64,000 nt of DNA from the NCBI RefSeq assembly GCF_018688375.1, contig NZ_CP061318.1:1116001-1180000 (forward strand), written 5' to 3'. Shown here piece after piece: positions 8,708 through 15,371 of the stretch. The notes under the pieces were generated by a model. That model saw only the letters and a program-made list of their open reading frames with translations, did no database searches and was not told the origin of the DNA. Numbering within the stretch: position 1 is the stretch's first letter; each line of letters begins with the position of its first letter. Made by a program: the position numbers and the translations under genes. The DNA is from Polynucleobacter sp. AP-Ainpum-60-G11 (GTDB lineage: Bacteria; Pseudomonadota; Gammaproteobacteria; Burkholderiales; Burkholderiaceae).

Positions 8708-8982
8708 CCCAATACGAGCGCAGTGCGAGTGCAGTGCCTATAGATAGAGATATAGACGGAGGAGAAATACTAGATACAGGGAGACAAACAGAATAGAAGA
8801 TATAAATAGTTTTTCTTATTTTTTTCATGGTGGCTCCCTATCTTTGCCTACTTTGTAATTCTCGAATTGGAATTTATCTATAGATTTATCTGTGTACGTC
8901 TGGTTTTGGGAGGATGTCGGGAGAATGGATCCTCCAATTAACCTAACTTATATTATTTATCGATTAACTAGTAGGAACTTTA

Positions 8983-9129
8983 ATGAATAAGAAAATTAAA
9001 ATAATCCACAGAAGCCACAAGAGCCAATACAAGACACCCGAAGGGTTGGTTGCTAAGTGGATAAGAAGGACCATCAAAAGAAGCCTGAGAGACCCTTTAC
9101 TGGTCTCAAAAGTCAATCTGATTTACTAA
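8983..9129 (+). CDS. Small basic ORF, 48 residues
   Basis: ATG 8983 with AGGA seven bases upstream, stop TAA 9127-9129. The product is strongly basic (MNKKIKIIHRSHKSQYKT start; AKWIRRTIKRSLRDP centre). It is the only frame I can support in the 8708-9292 interval near the right end of the element. Small basic proteins at this position can be excisionase-like, but no family resemblance is visible. Bases 8708-8982 otherwise hold only purine-rich sequence. Confidence 0.4.
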   Translation: MNKKIKIIHRSHKSQYKTPEGLVAKWIRRTIKRSLRDPLLVSKVNLIY

Positions 9130-9168
9130 GCTCGACAAGTCAGATTATTTGACAATAAATTAATGTTT

Positions 9169-9192
9169 TTTGTAGCACCCAGTTGTAGCACC
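9169..9192. repeat. Inner direct repeat near attR, candidate integrase arm site
   Basis: Two copies of TGTAGCACC with a four-base spacer (CAGT), matching 1597-1621 with three mismatches in 25. It lies 100 bases inside the right attachment repeat. Confidence 0.6.
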
Positions 9193-9292
9193 TGAGCCAT
9201 TCTTAGTCACATAGATTTATCGGGATATAAAAATATTTATTGCCCACTAAATCAATACCGGATACGATAGGAGTCAGATACCCAAGGGGTTT

Positions 9293-9384
9293 CTCCCCGC
9301 ATGGCGGTTTGGATAACCTGGTCAGGTCGGGAACGAAGCAGCCAAACCCAATTCTGTCAGTGCCGGGGGTCGGGCTCGTCCACC
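9293..9384 (+). repeat. Right attachment repeat (attR): truncated ffs copy
   Basis: Identical to 1444-1535. The bases before it (AAGGGGTTT) do not pair with the 3' end CGGGCTCGTCC, so the closing stem of the SRP RNA is lost and this copy is not expected to function as 4.5S RNA. It marks the right end of the element and may be mis-called as a second ffs gene. Confidence 0.88.
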
Positions 9385-9408
9385 TTCCCCAAGCTAGATT
9401 TAGCCCAA

Positions 9409-9540
9409 TTACAGGATCTTTAAGACCCTGAAGATTCCCCAAATCATCCAAATAATCAGTAAAACCAGCATGACCCTTGAATCCAAAGAGATTCGGAATA
9501 GCTTTAAATGCTTATGAGAACACTCAATAGAAAGTCGCAT
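9409..9540 (-). CDS. Tiny membrane protein, paralogue of the ORF at 25444
   Basis: From the ATG at 9538-9540: 43 residues, MRLSIECSHKHLKLFRISLD, then SRVMLVLLIIWMIWGIFRVL and KIL. One membrane segment with positive residues at both ends. The minus-strand ORF at 25444-25575 shares the pattern MxxSxECxHKxLxLFRxxxD and LLIIxMIWxIxRxLxI. Similarity continues in frame upstream of the ATG (TSTLN, SYI) where this copy is open but has only TTG as a start (9591, giving 60 residues), so the true N terminus is uncertain. Lies directly outside attR. Confidence 0.6.
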   Translation of the reverse strand: MRLSIECSHKHLKLFRISLDSRVMLVLLIIWMIWGIFRVLKIL

Positions 9541-9713
9541 CCAAATCCCCGCGTAGTCTGAAAGATTCAGCGTAGAGGTTGGCAAGACCAAATGACAGGC
9601 ATTAGGGATGATTTGGATGTAGGAAATGGATGGGTTAAAGGTCAGAATATGAGCCAGTCTTGTTATGTAATAGTATGAAATAACATAAATACCAATATCA
9701 ATAGATCTATTTC

Positions 9714-10094
9714 ATGAGTAAGCCATGCCCCTTCTGCACTCTGCCAGCCGAGCGAATCATTGACTCGAATGAATTTGGCGTGACGATTCGGGATGGCTAT
9801 CCTGTTTCACAAGGACATACTTTGGTGATACCGAAGCGACATATTGGCTCTTGGTTTGAAATCAAAAGCGATGAACAGCTTGCGCTTCTAGATCTTCTAG
9901 CAAGAGCTAAAACAGTCCTGCAAGATGAATTCAATCCAGATGGATACAACATAGGAATTAATGATGGGGCCTCAGCTGGACAAACCGTTCCGCATCTTCA
10001 TATGCATCTTATTCCGCGCTATATCGGCGATCTTCAAGACCCCAGGGGTGGCGTACGGTGGATTATTCCCGAGAAAGCGAAGTATTGGGAATGA
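9714..10094 (+). CDS. HIT-family nucleotide hydrolase/transferase
   Basis: 126 residues. The histidine triad is VPHLHMHLIPRY (H94, H96, H98), preceded by NIGINDGASAGQT, the usual lead-in. An N-terminal CPFC zinc pair and the VIPKRHIGSW segment are those of the HinT/FHIT-like branch that cleaves nucleoside phosphoramidates or dinucleotides. Its TGA overlaps the ATG of the following HNH gene (ATGA), so the two are translated together. HIT-HNH pairing in accessory DNA suggests a joint function rather than housekeeping. Confidence 0.9.
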   Translation: MSKPCPFCTLPAERIIDSNEFGVTIRDGYPVSQGHTLVIPKRHIGSWFEIKSDEQLALLDLLARAKTVLQDEFNPDGYNIGINDGASAGQTVPHLHMHLIPRYIGDLQDPRGGVRWIIPEKAKYWE

Positions 10095-11149
10095 TAGCTA
10101 CGCCATCAGCAGAAGATCAACTCGACTTCCTTACAAAGATTCAACGACTGTTCAATGAGAGCGACTTCAGCTCTACCTATAAGTACGCCTTGCTTATTTC
10201 CTTGGCTGATTTAGCAATTGAACATGGAAAAGACGATAGCTCACGGCTGGAGATTAGCAACAAAACAATTGCAGAAAGATTTATAGAGCTTTACTGGCAA
10301 CAATCGAGCCCCTATAAAACATCTAAGGCAAATGAAAGCGGCGTTCTCTTCCAAAATAATGGGGTTCAAGCTTCGATTGTGAAGTCTATTGATGCATTTA
10401 GACAGGGCAACCGCTTCAACTCCCCCTCATCGGCCAAGGGCTCAAAGGAATATGAGAGGCTAGTTGCTACAGTTGCCGCAACAGTTGCAAAGCAACCGAT
10501 CAATTATCTACAGAATGTTGGCGGAGAAACCCTCCCATTCCTATATGAGCGCAATTCAAGCTCGATCACACTTAAAAATGGAGTGTCTTACTGCTTAAGG
10601 CGGTTTCAACCCTTAATTCAGCAATTGGCTAGAAGCCGATGGGCTGACTTCATCAAGAGAAATACTAATAACACCCCCATTCTTGGGGAAAAAGATGACC
10701 TTAATAGCTTCTTGTTTGAAACCTCAAGACAGACACTTGCGCTTGTATGCAGGGGACTGAAAGAAGCATATGGAAACAAATGTTTTTATTGCAACAAAGC
10801 ATCTCCAAAGCTGGATGTTGACCATTTCATTCCATTCTCCCTCTACCCAAGGGATTTGATGCACAACTTTGTTTTAGCCTGCCCTAATTGCAACAGAAGC
10901 AAATCAGATGCCTTGGCCGCAAAAATTTATTTAGATCGGTGGGTTAATTTATTGTCAAAGCATTCAAACGAGATTTTAAATATTGGCGAGAAAGCTGGGA
11001 TTCAAGCCAATCAAGAAACTAGTCTAGCGATTGCCAAATGGGCCTACGGGGCTTGCTCTAGAGGTGAAATATCGACTTGGATAAAGCCAAATCAATACGA
11101 AAAATTAAAAGGGGAAACTTGTGTGCATACCTTTACATTTCCTCGCTGA
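10091..11149 (+). CDS. HNH endonuclease
   Basis: 352 residues from the ATG overlapping the HIT stop; a longer in-frame start at 10058 lies inside the HIT gene and is less likely. Zinc-linked HNH core near the middle-to-end: CFYC (C231, C234), the catalytic DVDHFIPFS (D244, H245), then LACPNCNRSKSD (C264, C267, N268, K271). The first 220 residues are helical and may read a target or partner. Resembles HNH enzymes of defence and mobile-element loci. Substrate unknown. Confidence 0.88.
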   Translation: MIATPSAEDQLDFLTKIQRLFNESDFSSTYKYALLISLADLAIEHGKDDSSRLEISNKTIAERFIELYWQQSSPYKTSKANESGVLFQNNGVQASIVKSIDAFRQGNRFNSPSSAKGSKEYERLVATVAATVAKQPINYLQNVGGETLPFLYERNSSSITLKNGVSYCLRRFQPLIQQLARSRWADFIKRNTNNTPILGEKDDLNSFLFETSRQTLALVCRGLKEAYGNKCFYCNKASPKLDVDHFIPFSLYPRDLMHNFVLACPNCNRSKSDALAAKIYLDRWVNLLSKHSNEILNIGEKAGIQANQETSLAIAKWAYGACSRGEISTWIKPNQYEKLKGETCVHTFTFPR

Positions 11150-11165
11150 TTATTAAATTTAGGTC

Positions 11166-12410
11166 ATGAAGGCTATTAGCTATCTCCATCTCTCAAAAAA
11201 GAATAATAAGCACCCCACCCAACTTGTTGAGGTTGCAAATGGCACTCAATTTAAAGCCCTAAAGTTATTGAAAGAAGAAATTAGCAAAGCAATGAATGTT
11301 CTCTACATTCATGTAAACCGTCAAAATAAGCAATGTTATGTAGGCATTACAGAACAAGAGGCATGGAAGCGATGGTTCGCAGGAATGGCCTACAAAAATA
11401 ATCGGCGATTTGGGGCTGCTATAAAAAAGTATGAATGGGATAAATTTGACTCATACATACTTGCTTTCGGAGACTCTAGGGAATCATTAAATCAGGCAGA
11501 GAAAGACGCAATAGCAGCAGCTGGTGGGCACAAATCTAAACATACCTACAACCTATCTCCAGGAGGAGATATGGTTGCCGAAAATGACATCCCTATTGTT
11601 GGTGTTAATTTAGAAACAGGTTATCACCAAAAATTTAAATCTGGCGCAGATGCGGCTAGAAAAATTGGGTTAAAAAGTGCAGATATGCCCATGGCAGTTG
11701 CACGAGGTGAGCGAACTTCAGTTGCAAACTGGTGGTTTCGACATGAAACCGATGAAGACAAGCTTCCACCAACTATATGGGGGAATAAGCTTCGCATTCT
11801 TGAGGTTCAGAAAAAACAATCCAAGAACTTAATTGCTATCTCATTTGAGACAAAAGAGCGGAGACACTACAAAACACTTGAAGAGGCGGCTAAAGATCTA
11901 GGCGTTACTAAAGGGCTTATCTCAGGAGTAGCTAGAGGCTCAAGTACATCTGCAAATGGTTGGTGGATCCAATTTGAAGAGAGCAAGAAAGAAATGCCCA
12001 AGACTTTTGGCTCTGTATTGCGTAGGGAGAAAAGAGATAAAAAGGTTTATGCAATAAATCTATCTAGTGGCGAGAAAAGGGAATTCAGGAATTGCACAGT
12101 TGCGGATTTGGAGCTTAATCTATATAAAGGAGCAGCTGCATCGGTTGCCTCGGGTCAAAGAGTTTCTGCGGTAGGTTGGTGGTTTAGCTTGAAAAAGTCA
12201 GAAAAGCCCCCAAATCAATTTAAAGGGGCTCTTGTTGCTCAAGCGCGCTCTAAGCCAATTTATGCAATTGAGCAAGCAACAGGTAAAGAAACTTATTTTG
12301 ATAGCGCTAAGCAAGCAGAAGAAACTCTCAGCATTCATCGCTCATCAATTAGTAACATCATCAAAGGAAAATCAAAGTCTTCAAAAGGATATAGCTTTAG
12401 GTTTGCATGA
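11166..12410 (+). CDS. GIY-YIG endonuclease with four NUMOD1-like repeats
   Basis: 414 residues. A GIY-YIG-type domain begins near residue 43: LYIHVNRQNKQCYVGITEQE (LYIH...CYVG replacing GIY...YIG), then an Arg-containing helix, a Glu (QAEKDAI) and the closing YNLSPGGDM. Four repeats of about 55 residues follow, each with a short strand (VGVNLETG, IAISFETK, YAINLSSG, YAIEQATG), a helix with AA or S, and a Gly/Trp-rich end (NWWF, GWWI, GWWF, GYSF). This is the NUMOD1/IENR1 DNA-binding repeat of homing endonucleases. Weak Shine-Dalgarno at 11166; an alternative start is Met43. Sixteen bases after the HNH gene, probably one transcript. Confidence 0.85.
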   Translation: MKAISYLHLSKKNNKHPTQLVEVANGTQFKALKLLKEEISKAMNVLYIHVNRQNKQCYVGITEQEAWKRWFAGMAYKNNRRFGAAIKKYEWDKFDSYILAFGDSRESLNQAEKDAIAAAGGHKSKHTYNLSPGGDMVAENDIPIVGVNLETGYHQKFKSGADAARKIGLKSADMPMAVARGERTSVANWWFRHETDEDKLPPTIWGNKLRILEVQKKQSKNLIAISFETKERRHYKTLEEAAKDLGVTKGLISGVARGSSTSANGWWIQFEESKKEMPKTFGSVLRREKRDKKVYAINLSSGEKREFRNCTVADLELNLYKGAAASVASGQRVSAVGWWFSLKKSEKPPNQFKGALVAQARSKPIYAIEQATGKETYFDSAKQAEETLSIHRSSISNIIKGKSKSSKGYSFRFA

Positions 12411-12502
12411 GACTGCATTGTCAAACTTATCGCTAAGAAAGAGTTTTTCAGGTAAATCGACAAAACCACTTAAGCCATGGTTTTTGCATATGACTACAAA
12501 CC

Positions 12503-12853
12503 TCAATTAACCAACCCCTTTCTTTTAGCTGCGGCAGCTTGGAATTTGGCATCCTGGTTCTGGTTAGCCTTCTTGCGGCGGACAGCCTTGGGGTCTACCA
12601 AGAGGGGTGAATACAACTCCAGACGATCACCCTCATAAATTGGGCTATCCCAGTCCTTGCGCTTGCCAAAGACGCCAAAACAGCCTTTTCTGGCAAGGCT
12701 GGGATCTTCCGGGCTTTGGGCTATTCCAGCCTTAATGAGAGCTAGACCCACGGTGGGAGCCTCGGATGGCAAAAAATGGACTGTGAAGGGGCTCAGTTTG
12801 GGCTCACCTAAGCGAGCATCGCAAATCAAAATCTCCATAGACTGACTAGCCAT
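12503..12853 (-). CDS. rnfH: RnfH-family (UPF0125) ubiquitin-like protein
   Basis: 116 residues from the ATG at 12851-12853, which overlaps the ratA stop (TAG 12846-12848). A longer frame to 12922 lies inside ratA and is not needed. Motifs: MEILICDARLG, TVGLALIKAGI, GVFGKRKDWDSPIYEGDRLE and YSPLLVDPKAVRRKKA, typical of the RnfH beta-grasp family found beside ratA in proteobacteria. The molecular role is not settled. Confidence 0.9.
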   Translation of the reverse strand: MASQSMEILICDARLGEPKLSPFTVHFLPSEAPTVGLALIKAGIAQSPEDPSLARKGCFGVFGKRKDWDSPIYEGDRLELYSPLLVDPKAVRRKKANQNQDAKFQAAAAKRKGLVN

Positions 12854-13277
12854 AGAGGTCTTCTGCTCGCTTGACGAAACAATCCACAAAGGTACCTGCA
12901 ATATGGCCGAATACTGGGCCAATGATCTTATCTAGGATGACATTCTTAAACTCCCAGTGGAGCTTGAATTCCACCTTACAAGCATCTTCTTTAAGCGGGA
13001 TGAAGTTCCACTGCCCAGAAAAATGCTTGAATGGGCCATCCACAAAGACCATATCAATGGTTTCAGGGCGGTGATTGATGTTTCGAGTATGAAAGTATTG
13101 ATTAATACCCTTGAAGTGGATATTGATTTTGGCATCCAAAACCGTCTCGGTTTGTTCAAAAATTTCCACCCCGCCACACCACGGCAGGAACTCAGGGTAT
13201 CGCGCAACGTCGGTGACTAAGCCATACATGCGGTCGGCTGATTGGCCAATTAAAACGGTCTTGTAGACGTCTGCCAT
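12846..13277 (-). CDS. ratA: START/SRPBCC-family ribosome-association toxin RatA-like protein
   Basis: 143 residues, full length. Family marks: N-terminal DVYKTVLIGQSADRMYGLVT, DVARYPEFLPWC, the GQWNFIPL strand and the C-terminal helix AGTFVDCFVKRAEDLYG. In E. coli RatA was reported to block 70S assembly; related proteins are also linked to coenzyme Q binding (COQ10-like), so function is open. Upstream partner of rnfH with an 8-base overlap. In related genomes smpB usually lies divergently upstream; here an endonuclease-VII-like gene is there instead. Confidence 0.9.
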   Translation of the reverse strand: MADVYKTVLIGQSADRMYGLVTDVARYPEFLPWCGGVEIFEQTETVLDAKINIHFKGINQYFHTRNINHRPETIDMVFVDGPFKHFSGQWNFIPLKEDACKVEFKLHWEFKNVILDKIIGPVFGHIAGTFVDCFVKRAEDLYG

Positions 13278-13399
13278 GATTATTTCGAAAGATAAACACC
13301 GATTCTAAGGTAATTCACCGCAACTCCCATAAGCCGGCTTTTGTATGGTAAATATCAATAAAAGTCATAATTGATTTATTAAATTTACCGGGGATACCT

Positions 13400-13966
13400 A
13401 TGAATGAATTTGTTTATGTATTAAAACCTCCTACAAACTCCCCTTTAGCTTTGAACGATGTTGGGCATTATGTAAAAAAAGGTGCGACATCGTCTTCAGT
13501 ATTTTTCTTGAGGGTAAATACAGAAATATTGATTGAGAATGATTTAATCGCTAGCTTTGATATTAATAAAACTGGAGATGATACAAAATTTAAGGTTTGT
13601 GACCGTTGTTTTAAGCATTTATTAACTTCAGAGAACTTTGATAACAACAGAATAAAAAAACATAGCATTACAAAACGACCATCATGCAAAGAATGTCGAA
13701 AATTAAAAGATGGGATAAGCGTATCACCATCAGATAGAAGAAATTGGGAATTAAAAAAACCACAAAATAGCACCCTTTTTAAATGCCCAATTTGCACAAA
13801 AACTACAATTGCTGGAATCAGTAAAATTGTTTTAGATCATTGCCACCATACTGGCAAAGTACGGGGCTATCTCTGCGAGAGCTGCAATACGGGAATTGGA
13901 AGATTTGATGATGATCCAAAACTCATAGCCCGAGCAAAAAAATGGATAGAAGATGGAATCCAATAA
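13400..13966 (+). CDS. Endonuclease VII-like (beta-beta-alpha-Me) nuclease
   Basis: 188 residues in three parts: an N-terminal region (1-60) without recognised fold; a zinc pair module with C67, C70, C96, C99 (VCDRC, SCKEC); and a recombination endonuclease VII-type domain with CPIC (C129, C132), VLDHCHHTGKVRGYLCESCN (D146, H147, H149, H150, C159, C162, N163). A GGGGA stretch precedes the ATG. It converges on the C5 methyltransferase with only 24 bases between the stops. The Hpy99I family of restriction enzymes shares this fold, so it may be the nuclease of a restriction-modification pair; that is inferred. Confidence 0.82.
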   Translation: MNEFVYVLKPPTNSPLALNDVGHYVKKGATSSSVFFLRVNTEILIENDLIASFDINKTGDDTKFKVCDRCFKHLLTSENFDNNRIKKHSITKRPSCKECRKLKDGISVSPSDRRNWELKKPQNSTLFKCPICTKTTIAGISKIVLDHCHHTGKVRGYLCESCNTGIGRFDDDPKLIARAKKWIEDGIQ

Positions 13967-13990
13967 AACCTTTTAAAAGGAATTGTAAGA

Positions 13991-15070
13991 TTACTTCTTA
14001 AGAAATATTTGCTGTTTAATGGCTAGGGCTATATGAAAAGCCAGCATGACAGGCACGGCATTCCCAATCATCTTGTACTTGCTAGGTACCGACTGACCTA
14101 TGAATTTAAAGTTGTCGGGAAATGATTGAAAACGAGCAATTTCCCTTACTGAATAACGTCTCAACTCCAGCGGATGAATAATTCCAGAGTTTTCTGGGGT
14201 TCCTGCAGCTGTAACAGTTCCCATAATTTCGTCCAAATCAAATCTTCTGTAAAAATTTGGGGATCTATATAACTTAATATTGTCACGAATTTTCTTCAAC
14301 CTCTCTGGAAGTGCTTCATAAGGGACCTGCTTCCATGATCCACCAGGCGGAATGTGTTTTGCAATATCCAATGACTGCGGTGAAAGACCCCAAACTTCTA
14401 GCTTTTCACCTCTTGGAGGTTTTTTAGAAATCACGGCGCCAACGGTCTGCTTCTTAGTTTTTGGGATTGGCTCAGGGAATTCAAATTCGCAATCAATGGA
14501 ATTTTTAATTCCAACAATAACTACACGGTATCTGTTTTGTGGTACACCGTAATCAGCGGCATTAAGCAGTCGGTAGTAAGTCTTATAACCCCTCTTCTTT
14601 AGCTCTGACTTAATTCTATCGGGCATTAACACACCATTCTCATCTTTGGAAGAAAGGAAACCCCTCACATTCTCAAAAATAACAACTGATGGCGCCTTTA
14701 TTTTTAGAACCTGCATAACTTCACCAAATAAATTTCCCCGGTGATCATCTGTAGACTGCCTATTGCCCGCGCTTGAAAATGGCTGGCAAGGAATGCCTGC
14801 CAACAAGATATCAAAATCAGGCAATCCTTTTTTATCAACCTCACAAATGTCTTTTATTTCTATGGGGCCAAGATTGTGTTCGTATGTGTCTTTAACATTT
14901 GGCTCAATGTCATTTGCGTAAACTAAGTTAAATCCAGCTTTCTCAAAACCAAGATCTAACCCTCCGCAACCAGAGAATAGACCGGCCACCCTGGGTTTAA
15001 TTTTCGAGTTAACTATCTTTTCAACTGAAATATCATCCTCGAATGAAAGTGTTTTTTGATACGCATTCAT
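13991..15070 (-). CDS. C5-cytosine-specific DNA methyltransferase
   Basis: 359 residues, complete. Motif I AGLFSGCGGLDLGFEKAGF (about 29-47), motif IV GIPCQPFS with nucleophile C95, motif VI FENVRG, motif VIII QNRYRVVIVG, and the C-terminal IARFQSFPDNF plus YKMIGNAVPV (motifs IX/X). The variable target-recognition region between VIII and IX is short, so a simple palindromic site is likely but not readable. About 100 bases separate its start from the upstream gene, room for its own promoter. Its AT-rich base use resembles the facing nuclease gene. Confidence 0.95.
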   Translation of the reverse strand: MNAYQKTLSFEDDISVEKIVNSKIKPRVAGLFSGCGGLDLGFEKAGFNLVYANDIEPNVKDTYEHNLGPIEIKDICEVDKKGLPDFDILLAGIPCQPFSSAGNRQSTDDHRGNLFGEVMQVLKIKAPSVVIFENVRGFLSSKDENGVLMPDRIKSELKKRGYKTYYRLLNAADYGVPQNRYRVVIVGIKNSIDCEFEFPEPIPKTKKQTVGAVISKKPPRGEKLEVWGLSPQSLDIAKHIPPGGSWKQVPYEALPERLKKIRDNIKLYRSPNFYRRFDLDEIMGTVTAAGTPENSGIIHPLELRRYSVREIARFQSFPDNFKFIGQSVPSKYKMIGNAVPVMLAFHIALAIKQQIFLKK

Positions 15071-15170
15071 TTATTTTTTCTTATCTGCTACTTCGTGTTA
15101 AGTACGGTTTATTGTATACGTAACGCCAATAATTTTTATGAGGTATTTAGAAAAATTATGCTAGCTCATT

Positions 15171-15371
15171 TTATGAGCATTTGGTCAGGATAATTAAAGA
15201 ACGAATCAAATTATGCACAAGATCATTAATCCAAAATCTTAATTGGTGTACGGCAGCCGTCTCCATGGAGGTATCCAAGTTGTATGCATAGTTCTCAACT
15301 GAAATTTCCTCCTCATGGGTTATCGGCCCACCAAATAGAAGCTCAATCTTTGCCATATTCTTTATGCTCAC
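15171..15371 (-). CDS. Small hypothetical protein
   Basis: 66 residues from a GTG whose last bases overlap the TGA of the upstream transglutaminase-like gene (GTGA at 15368-15371), a coupling that supports the start. An internal ATG at 15356 would give MAKIELLFGGPITHEEE. Sequence: acidic N-terminal half, then VHQLRFWINDLVHNLIRSLI, an amphipathic to hydrophobic helix. No family recognised. Confidence 0.5.
   Translation of the reverse strand: MSIKNMAKIELLFGGPITHEEEISVENYAYNLDTSMETAAVHQLRFWINDLVHNLIRSLIILTKCS

Larger units (their letters stand above)
1444..9384. mobile_element. Integrative element inserted in ffs, carrying a cyclic-nucleotide cassette
   Basis: Boundaries are set by a perfect 92-bp direct repeat of ffs (1444-1535 and 9293-9384). 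A tyrosine integrase lies 120 bases inside the left end. Inner imperfect repeats near both ends look like integrase arm sites. Cargo in order: integrase, degenerate cyclase fragment, cyclase, phosphodiesterase, cyclic-nucleotide-binding protein, a decayed small gene, two small unknown genes, a DUF1376-like replication-type gene and a small basic ORF. No conjugation genes are visible, so it would depend on help for transfer. The left copy keeps ffs functional; the right copy lacks the 5' strand of the closing stem. Confidence 0.85.

Noticed and set aside
9293..9384. Second functional ffs gene
   Set aside because: The 5' strand of the closing stem is missing; it is the attachment-site duplicate.
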